Part shown: in pieces, positions 36,549 to 45,143 of the stretch
Numbering within the stretch: position 1 is the first letter of the stretch
Layout of the letters: every line of letters begins with the position of its first letter
Assembly (NCBI RefSeq): GCF_900636965.1
Contig: NZ_LR134331.1
Location: 2,852,001 to 2,916,000, forward strand
From: Lacticaseibacillus rhamnosus
Lineage (GTDB): Bacteria > Bacillota > Bacilli > Lactobacillales > Lactobacillaceae
Length of the DNA stretch: 64,000 bases
Direction: 5' to 3'
The notes under the pieces: model-generated
Told to the model about the DNA's origin: nothing
The model's input: the letters and a program-made list of their open reading frames with translations, nothing else
Databases searched by the model: none
Translations under genes and position numbers: made by a program

Positions 36549-37526
36549 TTACTTCTGCGCATTCAGTTCGTCTTGTGCTTTCTTCAAAATTGCATTCATG
36601 TCATCCGGATGATCAGATGGCACCTTGCGAACGTCAAACTTCACACCATCATCAGCCAGCTTATGGAAGGTATCGATATCCTTCTGATCAAATGCTAGCA
36701 CTTTGTTAGGTTGAACTTTACCCACTGAATGTGACATTGAACCAATGTTGAGTTCCTTGATTGGAACGCCGCCTTCGATTGCGCGAAGGGCGTCTTCCGG
36801 TGTTTCAAATAATAGCAATGCGCGCTGGCCGCCAAAGTGTTTATCATCTTTGGCCAGCTTAATCATCTGATCAATTGGCACAACATGCGCCTTAACGCCA
36901 GACGGAGCTGCTTCCTTAATCAGGTTCTTCCGCAGTTCGTCTTTGGCAACTGAATCAGAAACAACGATAATCCGTGTTGGGTTCGTTGTCTTGGTCCAGG
37001 TCGTTGCAACCTGACCATGCAGCAAACGTGAATCAACCCGCGCCAAAACGTATTGGAATGAACCCGGTTGACCAGCATTAGCCGTACTTGGTGCAGCAGC
37101 CTGAGCAGCTGGTTTCTTCACTTTATCCAGTGCTTCCGGCTTGATCTTGATTCCGTCACGTCCGGCATCGAGCAAATGCGCAGCGATGTCTTGTGCAGAA
37201 TCCATCGAAAGTCGCGAGCCATATGCTTCAATCAACATCGGCAAGTTAAGCCCGGTCACAATCGCCCATTTATCCTTGTGCTCCTCGTAAATCGAGTTTG
37301 CCTGGTTAAACGGTGATCCGCCCCATAGATCGATTAAAAACAATACTTCGTCATCTGGGTCGAACTTAGCGATCGCGTCTTCGAGATGCTTGTGCAAGTC
37401 ATCTGGTCCTTCATCGGGCATGAAGGTCACAGCTTCGACTTTTTCTTGCTCACCGAAGATCATTTGACCGGATTGCTTGATGCCAGCAGCGAATTGGCCG
37501 TGACTAGCAAGAATGATTCCGACCAT
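36549..37526 (-). CDS. manL: PTS mannose-class IIAB fusion
   Basis: This 325-aa cytoplasmic fusion has an IIA domain (1-135) with phospho-His10 in [12 protein letters not shown], an Ala/Pro-rich linker ([13 protein letters not shown]), and an IIB domain (~160-325) with the phospho-His in [14 protein letters not shown]. It carries phosphate from HPr to the sugar entering through IIC/IID; in low-GC bacteria it also shapes catabolite control. TAGGAGG lies before the ATG. First gene of the operon. Confidence 0.96.
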   Translation of the reverse strand: MVGIILASHGQFAAGIKQSGQMIFGEQEKVEAVTFMPDEGPDDLHKHLEDAIAKFDPDDEVLFLIDLWGGSPFNQANSIYEEHKDKWAIVTGLNLPMLIEAYGSRLSMDSAQDIAAHLLDAGRDGIKIKPEALDKVKKPAAQAAAPSTANAGQPGSFQYVLARVDSRLLHGQVATTWTKTTNPTRIIVVSDSVAKDELRKNLIKEAAPSGVKAHVVPIDQMIKLAKDDKHFGGQRALLLFETPEDALRAIEGGVPIKELNIGSMSHSVGKVQPNKVLAFDQKDIDTFHKLADDGVKFDVRKVPSDHPDDMNAILKKAQDELNAQK

Positions 37527-37616
37527 TTTTACGCCTCCTAAAAATTTGTGGTTGCCTCGAAAATAATATCTGCTAAAAACAAAAATAATTTAAAAAACAA
37601 GGCTTCCCAATAGCTT

Positions 37617-37654
37617 AGTATGACGTCCCGGGCACAGCTATGCAAGCATTTTCA
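37617..37654 (-). promoter_or_regulatory. Promoter and cre-like site of the mannose PTS operon
   Basis: On the minus strand TTGCAT, a 17-bp spacer and CATACT form a sigma-A promoter about 90 bp before manL. TGAAAATGCTTGCA (37641-37654) is a cre-like site over the -35. No TGGCAC-N5-TTGC sigma-54 element was found. Confidence 0.6.
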
Positions 37655-37675
37655 CTCAAAAACAAACCTAAAAAA

Positions 37676-37702
37676 GAAGCGTATACATTGCAAGTACGCT
37701 TC
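37676..37702. terminator. Terminator after the MFS gene
   Basis: GAAGCGTA and TACGCTTC form an 8-bp stem with A- and T-runs on both sides. It ends the minus-strand MFS transcript before the mannose PTS promoter. Confidence 0.75.
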
Positions 37703-37760
37703 AAAAAAGATTTTTTTAAAATCGGTCTAATTGGTAGATACCAATTATCGCAAAGGTTCC

Positions 37761-39032
37761 CTAGGCCTTAGAGGGATCGCTTTCAAAATCGGTAAATATC
37801 GGATCGGCAATGCGGTTACCCATCACCAAAAGTGCTAAACACTGTATAAGTGATAACCCTGCCATGACCATCCAGCTAACTGCGGCGCTCACGACATTGG
37901 CAATTGTGAAGAATACCACTTGTCCCACTGGCATCCCGAGTAGCGCGACGAGATTAATGACCCCGGCTGTCGTCCCCATCTGCCGCTCCGGAACGAGTCG
38001 CATCATCACTGTTGAAAGCCGTGGATTGATTTTGCCCATAAGATAGGCGGTTGCAAAACTAAAGATCATCGCTGCCCAAAGTGACCGCAGAAGAAAGAAG
38101 CTGCAACTTAAACCGATCATGGCCGCCATCAACAACCCTAACAGCTTAAAGGTGCTCAGCCGCTGCAGGCCGTCTTTTGCAAATAGCGCCCCCAGAATCA
38201 GTCCCACTGAAAAGATAATGTTCATGATCGCAACAGTTGTCCCGAAATTGCGCAGCCACATCATCGGTTGTTGAACCAGCGTGACTGACATCAAACCGTC
38301 AACGGATGAGCCCAGTGTGTTAACCAGCATCGCAAAGATAATCACTGCCAACAAGAAGTGATTCGTTGTCAGAAATCGGATCACGTTGCGGATGTTTTTA
38401 AAAATCGGTTGATGAACGTGGGTTGCAACAGGCGGTTCGGCTTGCTTGAGTCGTTTATTTTGCCGGATCAAGACAACCGCTGCCAGTAAAAAAGTCACGG
38501 CATTGATGGCCCCAAACAGTGCATAGTTGTGATCCAGCAGAACAATCAGACTGGCGCCCACTGCCTGAAAGACCATTTGCACGGTCGTCCCTGTTGCACT
38601 CTGAAAACTAATCGCCGTATTCAGTTCCTTAGCCGGAATCAAGCGGTGCAAGATTGGCAAGGTTAAACCGTTACCATATTGCCCCAACGTATCGGATATG
38701 ATGTTGATGGCAAGTAACCCTAAGAATAACGGTAGGCTTGCAGGCAACACGATCATCCCGGCCAGACCACAGAAAAGCAACATCTGCCCGATCCGCGCGG
38801 CTACCATATGGCGGGTTTTGGCTTGCGTCCGATCAGCGAGACTGCCGGTGATCATTGACAGCATCGTCGGCAAACTTGTCGCCATGGCGGCTAAGGTAAC
38901 CGCCAAACTTTTGAATGGCATTGTAGCGGCGTAGATAATGAAAACGATATTGTATAGGCTATCACCAATGCCACTTAATAGACTGGCGTTTAAGATGGCC
39001 CGATAGCCATGATTGTTCATGTATTCATGCAT
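37761..39032 (-). CDS. MFS transporter next to an Rgg regulator
   Basis: This 423-aa MFS protein has about twelve helices, with a DHA3/multidrug-like look (SLLSGIGDSLYNIVFIIYAA; ITGSLADRTQAKTRH; GKINPRLSTVMMRLVPERQMG). The start used is the ATG with AAGGAG ten bases upstream; the much longer frame reads through the divergent promoter and the start of the Rgg gene. It stands head-to-head with the 339-aa Rgg-type regulator, which likely controls it. The substrate may be a peptide or drug; not deducible. Confidence 0.88.
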   Translation of the reverse strand: MHEYMNNHGYRAILNASLLSGIGDSLYNIVFIIYAATMPFKSLAVTLAAMATSLPTMLSMITGSLADRTQAKTRHMVAARIGQMLLFCGLAGMIVLPASLPLFLGLLAINIISDTLGQYGNGLTLPILHRLIPAKELNTAISFQSATGTTVQMVFQAVGASLIVLLDHNYALFGAINAVTFLLAAVVLIRQNKRLKQAEPPVATHVHQPIFKNIRNVIRFLTTNHFLLAVIIFAMLVNTLGSSVDGLMSVTLVQQPMMWLRNFGTTVAIMNIIFSVGLILGALFAKDGLQRLSTFKLLGLLMAAMIGLSCSFFLLRSLWAAMIFSFATAYLMGKINPRLSTVMMRLVPERQMGTTAGVINLVALLGMPVGQVVFFTIANVVSAAVSWMVMAGLSLIQCLALLVMGNRIADPIFTDFESDPSKA

Positions 39033-39122
39033 GACGACCACACTCCTTTTTGTACTGCGTGATGAACTTGTTTGTACTTTGAGTGTAGGCGGCTTAGAAT
39101 AACATCGAGGTGAAATTCCACT

Positions 39123-40142
39123 ATGGTAGAAAAAATCGATCCAACTGATGGCGCCGTTTTTCGCCAATTGCGTCTTAATCACCACCAAACCTTGGCACAA
39201 GTAGCAGACGATCAGAATTCCATTGCGTTTATTAGTAAATTTGAACAAGGCAAATCCAATATCAGCTTTTCCCGGCTCAGTCACCTGCTCTTCCGTATCA
39301 ATATGTCAGTGGAAGAGTTTCTTTTCATTCGCGATCTTCAAGCCGGAATTGTCCCGCCGCTCAAGGATTCGGAGTTCACGTACAACACGTTAATTCATCG
39401 CGATTTTGAAGCGGTACTTGCTTTTCAGGATCGCTTTAGCTCTGAAGAACCAACATTGGCCGACTATCGCTATTTACTTAAGCAAGAGAAAATCTGGCAG
39501 CAACGTTACGCTCAGGATCACAATCGCCAAACCCAGTTCGAATTTATCACCATTCGAATTTTTCGCTTGACCATGATTGATCGGGTTAAGCCGCCTGAAC
39601 AGCCATCGCCATTTACAAATGTTGAAGATGCGATGGCCCAGTTGCAAGCGCTTGCCAAACCCGTGGTCAGCTACTTGTACACGGTTGAAGTCTGGAATTA
39701 CTTTGAACTGTATTGGTTTCGTCATCTGATGGTCGCTTTGCCTAGTAAGACGATCCATAATCTTTTACCGCTGGCGATCAAGCGCTCCGAAAAATATCGC
39801 GCGTTCAATCAAATCGGAACTTTGCGTGTCAAAACCCTCTTTTCAGCCTTTACGGTCTTCATCAATGCCCGCCAGCTGCCGGATGCCAAAAAAGCACTTA
39901 CCACTGCAGAACGGCTTTTGTATGACGCCAATGATCTAGCCAATTCAGCACTGCTTTTATTCCTTCGTGGCTGGTATCAAGCCGTCGCCGGCCAAACAGC
40001 TGCCGGTTTTGAATTGTGCCAGCAAGCCATTAGTTTGGAACACATTTTGGATCAACCGCGGCAGGAACGATGGTTGCGTTATTTATTAAAATTTATTCAT
40101 CAAAACATTGCAGATCCTGAAAGTAGCGCACTTTTTCTGTGA
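39123..40142 (+). CDS. Rgg-family transcriptional regulator
   Basis: This 339-aa protein has an N-terminal helix-turn-helix (~12-65, VFRQLRLNHHQTLAQVADD, ISKFEQGKSNISFSRLSHLL) and an all-helical C-terminal repeat domain (~90-335) as in Rgg/GadR/MutR regulators. Many such proteins bind short hydrophobic peptides; no peptide gene with a ribosome site is apparent next to it. It is divergent from the MFS exporter, its probable target, with about 90 bp between them. Confidence 0.88.
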   Translation: MVEKIDPTDGAVFRQLRLNHHQTLAQVADDQNSIAFISKFEQGKSNISFSRLSHLLFRINMSVEEFLFIRDLQAGIVPPLKDSEFTYNTLIHRDFEAVLAFQDRFSSEEPTLADYRYLLKQEKIWQQRYAQDHNRQTQFEFITIRIFRLTMIDRVKPPEQPSPFTNVEDAMAQLQALAKPVVSYLYTVEVWNYFELYWFRHLMVALPSKTIHNLLPLAIKRSEKYRAFNQIGTLRVKTLFSAFTVFINARQLPDAKKALTTAERLLYDANDLANSALLLFLRGWYQAVAGQTAAGFELCQQAISLEHILDQPRQERWLRYLLKFIHQNIADPESSALFL

Positions 40143-40180
40143 GCAGTGGTTAACACCCAAAAGCCCCGTTTTCTTGACAA

Positions 40181-40196
40181 CGTTTCACGTGGAACA
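40181..40196 (-). other. parS-like site (ParB/Spo0J binding)
   Basis: On the minus strand TGTTCCACGTGAAACG differs from the parS consensus TGTTCCACGTGAAACA at the last base only. It lies between genes. Confidence 0.85.
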
Positions 40197-40209
40197 CAAT
40201 ATCACACCA

Positions 40210-40250
40210 AAAAGGACGCACTCGCCATCCTCTCGGCAGTACGTCCTTTT
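40210..40250. terminator. Bidirectional terminator between Rgg genes
   Basis: AAAAGGACG and CGTCCTTTT form the base of the stem, with ACT/AGT and GCC/GGC continuing after single mismatches. It separates two convergent Rgg genes. Confidence 0.8.
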
Positions 40251-40318
40251 CAACTGTAAACACTCACTTTGATACTGACACGTCACGCTTGATCTAAACA
40301 CTGTTTCATAACGCAGCT

Positions 40319-41167
40319 TTAAGCATCCTTGCCACAGCGTTTTGCTTCTGCCAGTGCTTCCAGCGCCGGCAGCCAGGATGAGGTCCATTCCGGCGTTGCA
40401 ATCTTCTGCAGCATGGCAATTAACGCGTCAAGTTCCTGTTGGCCGCGCATCGAAACTCGGCGATCAGGGGCATCAATCATCAATAAGCGTTTGGTGCACG
40501 CAATCTGAAATTCAACCCCTAAATCACCAACCGTTGCCTGTCTAATGAAGGCCAGTGTCTGTTGTGCTTCTTTTCGCCGTCCCGCGTCAATATAACGCAG
40601 CATTGCGGTCAAAAAAGTCCGGTTAGCCAGATTCAAGTGATCTTGCGGGGTATTCGGGCTTTGCACCTGAACCGAAAATGCATGCGTCAACTGCGCTAAA
40701 TCACTTAAAGGAACCACCGCAGCTAGCTGCAGAGCAATCAAGCGTAATAACAATGACCAGGCCGCCGTTTTTAACAATAACGTCTTTGCCTGCATTTGTT
40801 CACGAGCCAGAATCGAAAATCGCTCCGGTGCCAGGTTGTGCAGAGTCAGGTGCAAAAGCAGCCGCTGATTCGTGTTCGCTAATGGCAATTGCCGCAAGAT
40901 TCCGGCCAGCGTCTGCACATCCCCGTGTCGAACAGCTACTAAATAACGGTGTAAAAACGGCCGCTTATTATCGGACTGTGGCTGGGTAAAGGTATCCCAA
41001 TCCAAGTTCAAGCGATCCAGCAACAGGAAAAACCGATCAGCGGCCAACTGAGACGTGTCATTTTCAAATTTTGACAGACTTGACACCGATAAAATATCGC
41101 CAGCGGCCTCTTTTAGCGTAAGTTTACGTTCCTTTCGCATCAACTTAAACTGTTTGCCAATTGTCAA
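40319..41167 (-). CDS. Rgg-family transcriptional regulator (second of an overlapping pair)
   Basis: This 282-aa protein has a clear N-terminal HTH (KLTLKEAAGDILSVSSLSKFEND) and a helical C-terminal domain. It is shorter than the usual ~290-300 aa. Its start codon overlaps the stop of the preceding Rgg gene (ATGA), so the two are translationally coupled. Two Rgg proteins made from one message is unusual and may mean a heteromer or a recent duplication with divergence. Peptide ligand and targets unknown; the adjacent membrane-protein genes are candidates. Confidence 0.85.
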   Translation of the reverse strand: MTIGKQFKLMRKERKLTLKEAAGDILSVSSLSKFENDTSQLAADRFFLLLDRLNLDWDTFTQPQSDNKRPFLHRYLVAVRHGDVQTLAGILRQLPLANTNQRLLLHLTLHNLAPERFSILAREQMQAKTLLLKTAAWSLLLRLIALQLAAVVPLSDLAQLTHAFSVQVQSPNTPQDHLNLANRTFLTAMLRYIDAGRRKEAQQTLAFIRQATVGDLGVEFQIACTKRLLMIDAPDRRVSMRGQQELDALIAMLQKIATPEWTSSWLPALEALAEAKRCGKDA

Positions 41168-42039
41168 TTCGAACGCACCTCCTCTTCAAGAAACCGCTGC
41201 CAACTTTTGGTCAACAATTGCGCAAAAAAAGGCGAATCTAATAACGCCAATGTCGTCAACAACTTTTCGATCTCGGCTTTGGCTGCCCGATGCTGACCAC
41301 GATGATACATCAGCAGTTGATGCTGGTAACTCAGCATCAACCGCGAATAAAGATCGTCCGGCGGTATTGCCAAGTTCATCGCAATATGCCACAGACGGGT
41401 CGCATCCGCAAACTCACGGCGATGAATCAACAAGGCAATACTATTCGTCAAAATAGCCCACAAATACTGATCCCGCACCGGATGACTTTTAGTATCAGGC
41501 AAGTCCAAAACCATTCCGGTCACCAAATTAACCAACTGCTCACTGTCATAAAGCATCAAGGTAGCCGCAAAAAGATCCAGTTCATACAAGCCCCAATGCC
41601 GAATCCGCTTTAAATACTTGATCACATCATGCTTCATCTTCGTGGTGGTCTGAAAGCTCGGATCGGAAAATTCATTATGGGCCAAAATATTGATCTGATT
41701 CAGGCGATAAAAGATAAATCCCGTTTGCCGCCAAAGCTGGTACTGTTTCTGCGCCAACGCCTGCAGTGCCGACTTGCCGGCCACCGTTGCCCGTTCCACT
41801 TCTTGAAAAAAGTTCTCCTGATTGAGCGCCCGATACCCTTGCTGAATCGAGGCCACGTCTTGGTCAAATCGAGTCAACAGTTTCAAAACCACAGCGGCAC
41901 TAAGCTGTGTCTCGCCGCGTTCAAACCGTGACAAAGTAGCGGCCGTTGTGATCCCAGCCGCTATTTCTTCTAATGAATCATTTTCCTCGAGACGCAAAGT
42001 ACGTAAATAGGCCCCGATTTTGATAGCTTCCTCCGTCAT
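41164..42039 (-). CDS. Rgg-family transcriptional regulator (first of an overlapping pair)
   Basis: This 291-aa regulator has its HTH at ~8-60 (KIGAYLRTLRLEENDSLEEI, TLSRFERGETQLSAAVVLKL) and a helical repeat domain beyond. The start chosen is ATG; two upstream codons (GTG CTG) are possible. It faces the small membrane-protein gene at 42.2 kb across about 150 bp holding that gene's promoter and a cre-like site, so it is well placed to control it. Overlaps the next Rgg by 4 bp. Confidence 0.85.
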   Translation of the reverse strand: MTEEAIKIGAYLRTLRLEENDSLEEIAAGITTAATLSRFERGETQLSAAVVLKLLTRFDQDVASIQQGYRALNQENFFQEVERATVAGKSALQALAQKQYQLWRQTGFIFYRLNQINILAHNEFSDPSFQTTTKMKHDVIKYLKRIRHWGLYELDLFAATLMLYDSEQLVNLVTGMVLDLPDTKSHPVRDQYLWAILTNSIALLIHRREFADATRLWHIAMNLAIPPDDLYSRLMLSYQHQLLMYHRGQHRAAKAEIEKLLTTLALLDSPFFAQLLTKSWQRFLEEEVRSN

Positions 42040-42150
42040 CAGCACCCGACCCTTTTATGAGAACTTTATTAAACAAATTTAACACGTTTTGCCATTTTTT
42101 CAAAATATCTTTTTGCTTGTATCTTCCTGATGATATGTTTTAATCAAGTG

Positions 42151-42164
42151 TGACACCGTTTACA
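42151..42164 (+). promoter_or_regulatory. cre-like site upstream of the small membrane-protein gene
   Basis: TGACACCGTTTACA matches the cre consensus TGWAANCGNTNWCA at 13 of 14 positions. It lies 25 bp before the ATG, downstream of the likely promoter, a roadblock position. Confidence 0.5.
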
Positions 42165-42188
42165 CCAATAAAACGAAGGAGAATAGCC

Positions 42189-42533
42189 ATGAGCGAATCG
42201 CAAACCTGGATTTCTTTTTTAAGCACCAGAAACCCCGCCCTCAAGATGCGTCCCTTGGCATACTGTTTCATAAAGACTTGTCTATTTGCCGGCCCGTATA
42301 GCGCTTTTATGAGCTTGTTCATCACCGGTGAAACATTATGGACTTTTTCCGCAATTATCTTTATGTGCATCGTGGTCTTTGTTGCTAATGTTGTTGCAAC
42401 TATCTCCTATGCAAAGAAAGGAACCTTGGTAAGCCTTTTTAAGTCCAAAAAGAGGTGGCTCGTACAAGCTTTTGTTTCAGCGTTGGGAACTTTTTTACTA
42501 CTTTCGCTCAGGCTCTTAGTCGCATATATGTAA
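42189..42533 (+). CDS. Small membrane protein, unknown function
   Basis: This 114-aa protein has three hydrophobic segments (~28-50, 55-80, 93-113) separated by Lys/Arg-rich loops (KKGTLVSLFKSKKRW). GAAGGAG lies seven bases before the ATG. It does not belong to the paralogous family encoded just downstream. It is transcribed away from the Rgg pair. I recognise no family. The following 327 bp hold no clear gene, only a likely extended -10 (TGCTATGAT) for the next gene. Confidence 0.65.
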   Translation: MSESQTWISFLSTRNPALKMRPLAYCFIKTCLFAGPYSAFMSLFITGETLWTFSAIIFMCIVVFVANVVATISYAKKGTLVSLFKSKKRWLVQAFVSALGTFLLLSLRLLVAYM

Positions 42534-42860
42534 AAGCGATTGCTGCCCAGACTTAAACTCTGGCTATGACTCTTCAAATGTTGGTTAAGCTTCGCAGCGA
42601 TGCGTCATGGCTTTAGCAGAAGCTATAGCATTGTAATAAAGCACCTTAACTCTAGCACCTTAACTCTGCCAACTTGAACTTTTAATTATCGGTTAACAAT
42701 GTCTCAGCCTTGCCAGCTGTCACCTTCATGTATAGAGAAAAGTTAAAATACTTCGCCTCTAACATTCTAACTAACGCTATACGTGCTATGATTAGCACCA
42801 CCGTTATTCACTTTATCAACAACTTGTGCTCATTTACATTAAGAAATCGCGTAGAGGGGT

Positions 42861-43442
42861 GTGATAATTTTGGGCCTTGTAGAAAACTGGTTTCCGTTTA
42901 TCTGGTTGCTACTCTTAGGAAGTGGGAGTCTTTCCGTTTATACGTTTTATTTGCGTCGTAAGTTTCACTACAATCCGTACAGTCTGAAAAAGGCCTTTAG
43001 TAATTCACCAACTAATCCCTTTCAATTTGGAAAACAAAGCAATTCTAAGATACGCCAGTTAATAACTTGGTCAAAGGTGACGCTGCTTCTTTTTATACTT
43101 ACCGATATTGCTACATTCGTTCTTTTAATTATGACCATCACAGAGGTCATTTCCAATAATTCAATTGATGATCCTTGGCCAACCATCATTGTGACTTCCT
43201 TTACTGTTGGACTAGGGATTCTTTTTAACGTCATCGCTCAGAAAAAAATGACATTACAGATAAAGCATTATCAACAAATAAAACATAAGGTAACCTTCGC
43301 GATGCCGATTCAAAGTTTTTTTGACAGTCAAGCGCCGTCTGTCGGTTTTCGTATCCTTAGCCTAAGCATTATCAACCTAGTTTGTCTATGGAGCGCTATT
43401 TTTGCGACTGTTATGCTTCTAGCAATCCCTAACCTTCATTAA
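42861..43442 (+). CDS. Paralogous membrane protein family, member 1 (unknown function)
   Basis: This protein of up to 193 aa has four hydrophobic segments (~10-27, 75-96, 108-126, 165-188). It has a basic block after the first (YLRRKFHYNPYSLKKAF), then NPFQF and NSKIR. After the third comes KKMTLQIKHYQQIKHK, then the motif FFDSQAPSVGFR. The same landmarks recur in the next two genes. The start is GTG or, more likely by alignment, TTG at 42870 (AGAGGGG ten bases upstream). Codons are AT-rich compared with neighbours. No known family recognised. Confidence 0.7.
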   Translation: MIILGLVENWFPFIWLLLLGSGSLSVYTFYLRRKFHYNPYSLKKAFSNSPTNPFQFGKQSNSKIRQLITWSKVTLLLFILTDIATFVLLIMTITEVISNNSIDDPWPTIIVTSFTVGLGILFNVIAQKKMTLQIKHYQQIKHKVTFAMPIQSFFDSQAPSVGFRILSLSIINLVCLWSAIFATVMLLAIPNLH

Positions 43443-43565
43443 CTCTGCATTTACACTTACTTTTTCTGGCTTAGTACTTGTATTGAGTGACGATGTGTTA
43501 TGATCGACAACAACACCACTGCATGCTAGTGTTGCTTCCGCACCCCTGTCTTCTCGAGGACCAAC

Positions 43566-44162
43566 TTGAAAGCGAGTGATATGCTCTTGTCCTTTTCAGT
43601 AAATTGGTTAATAATGGCGATTTTCCCCCTATTTCTCAGTATCTGTCTTTCAGTTTATTCTGGATACTTAAGGAAAAAGTTTAGGATTAATCATATTAGT
43701 ATAAAAAAGGCTTTCAAAAGTTCCGATGATAGTTATTTTCGATTCAGAGAACAAAATAATTCTAAAATAGGCAAATTGGCGTATTTGCAAAGAATGATGC
43801 TGGTTATTATTGGACTCGGTTACCTCATTAGCTTGGCCCTCTTTCTTTCAATTTTTTTGGAACTCATTAACCGGAATCCTTTAATAAGAACCGCTCCCTT
43901 CGCCTTATGTGCTGTGTCTTTAACGTTGGTATTTGATATTCTTCTTCAATCGACTAGCAAAAAAAAGTTGATACTCCAAATTATGGAGTACCAACATCTT
44001 AAAGCGAAAGAGTCACTAACTGCTCCGATTAAGGATTTCTTCGGATCAAAACAGCCTTTGATTAGCATGAGACTGTTTACTCTGGGAATGACCAGTTCGG
44101 CCCTCTTGATAGTTTCCTTTTTCTGCCTCTTTATTGATCTAACGCAGCCTCTATCCCGTTAA
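43566..44162 (+). CDS. Paralogous membrane protein family, member 2 (unknown function)
   Basis: This protein of up to 198 aa has the same layout as member 1: helix 1, YLRKKFRINHISIKKAF, YFRFREQNNSKIGKL, helices 2 and 3, KKKLILQIMEYQHLKAK, FFGSKQPLISMR, helix 4. The start could be TTG at 43566 (GAGG six bases upstream), ATG at 43581 or TTG at 43587; alignment favours the last two. Its own extended -10 (TGTTATGAT) lies in the gap upstream. AT-rich. Confidence 0.7.
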   Translation: MKASDMLLSFSVNWLIMAIFPLFLSICLSVYSGYLRKKFRINHISIKKAFKSSDDSYFRFREQNNSKIGKLAYLQRMMLVIIGLGYLISLALFLSIFLELINRNPLIRTAPFALCAVSLTLVFDILLQSTSKKKLILQIMEYQHLKAKESLTAPIKDFFGSKQPLISMRLFTLGMTSSALLIVSFFCLFIDLTQPLSR

Positions 44163-44531
44163 AACTATCCACCAAAATGTTGGGTAATTTTTTCACGGTG
44201 AATTGAGTTCACTGCTACGAACTGTCAAACTTCCTTTGAGTATGGCAATCTATTCTTGTTATTTAGACATTTCTAGAGGATTTCTTCACAGTATTAGTTT
44301 GGATCAATATTATTCCTGACACTGTCCGCCTGGTGTATTCTCTTGATTTTGGTTCGGCCTTTAAGCTTCCCTGACGTTCTTAATTTTAAATCATTGTCTT
44401 CATTAAAGTTACAGATGCTGACAATTGACATACTCCAAAAGACTCTTTGAATGGTAAAAGCAGACTTTGTTACCATCAGAAAATTGCTTCCCGTTATTTT
44501 TTGATATCGCTCGAAAGGTAGTGACGTTTCT
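44163..44531. other. AT-rich gap between paralogous membrane-protein genes
   Basis: No convincing frame with a ribosome site. TTGAAT, 18 bp and TACCAT before member 3 form a weak promoter. Otherwise nothing recognised. Confidence 0.4.
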
Positions 44532-45143
44532 ATGTTTTCACTATATAGTTGGGTTATTTATGCCATACTGTTTCTCATCGCAAGCTTTTGCTGTGCCTTT
44601 TATTCACTCTTTATCCGGCACAAGTTTAAGCTCCATGACAGACTATTGACGAAAGCATTTGGTGATCCCCTCCATAATCCGTATAGATTCCTAGAAACCG
44701 AAGATGATCAAATTGCCCGCTTATCACAAGCGTTTAAATTCACCACGTTTATAGGGATTGGTTGCTATTTTATTGGCTTATTTCTCTTTTTCAAAAACCT
44801 GAATAATTTCTCAAACCAAATTAATCTAGGCTTAATTGCCATTACCATTTGTTTCATGTTAATTGGAATCATCAGTTTGATCCTAGCCCAGCTAACTGAT
44901 CAGCAAAAAATGATACGCCAAATTAAGGCGTATCATCAACAGAAATACAAACTAAAATTTTGTGATTTCTTTGATTCTGCTAAACCAAGTGCAAGCATCC
45001 GCCGAAATCAGGCCAACATAGTCGGATTATTATTTCTACTAGCAATGCTTTTTTGCATTTTCATGTTTTTCAATTCAGTAAATTATTCTCCTCTTTCAAC
45101 TTCCCGTATCACACCAACCTATCTTTTGTTAGGCAAACACTAA
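44532..45143 (+). CDS. Paralogous membrane protein family, member 3 (unknown function)
   Basis: This 203-aa protein is the most diverged of the three, but aligned throughout: helix 1, FIRHKFKLHDRLLTKAF, NPYRFLETEDDQIARL, helices 2 and 3, QQKMIRQIKAYHQQKYK, DFFDSAKPSASIR, helix 4. AAAGG lies 13 bases before the ATG, a weak ribosome site. Its last 15 bases overlap the end of the convergent DUF1906 gene. No terminator separates the two, so antisense interference is possible. Confidence 0.72.
   Translation: MFSLYSWVIYAILFLIASFCCAFYSLFIRHKFKLHDRLLTKAFGDPLHNPYRFLETEDDQIARLSQAFKFTTFIGIGCYFIGLFLFFKNLNNFSNQINLGLIAITICFMLIGIISLILAQLTDQQKMIRQIKAYHQQKYKLKFCDFFDSAKPSASIRRNQANIVGLLFLLAMLFCIFMFFNSVNYSPLSTSRITPTYLLLGKH

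Noticed and set aside
37527-37675. Sigma-54 promoter for the mannose PTS operon
   Set aside because: No TGGCAC-N5-TTGC with correct spacing; a sigma-A promoter with 17-bp spacer is present and no LevR-type activator gene is adjacent.
42057-42143. 28-codon hydrophobic frame next to the Rgg pair (possible signalling peptide)
   Set aside because: No Shine-Dalgarno before its ATG and it overlaps the promoter region of the next gene; kept only as a weak candidate.
42710-42961. 83-codon frame overlapping member 1 of the membrane family
   Set aside because: It overlaps in another frame the gene whose paralogues confirm the correct frame.
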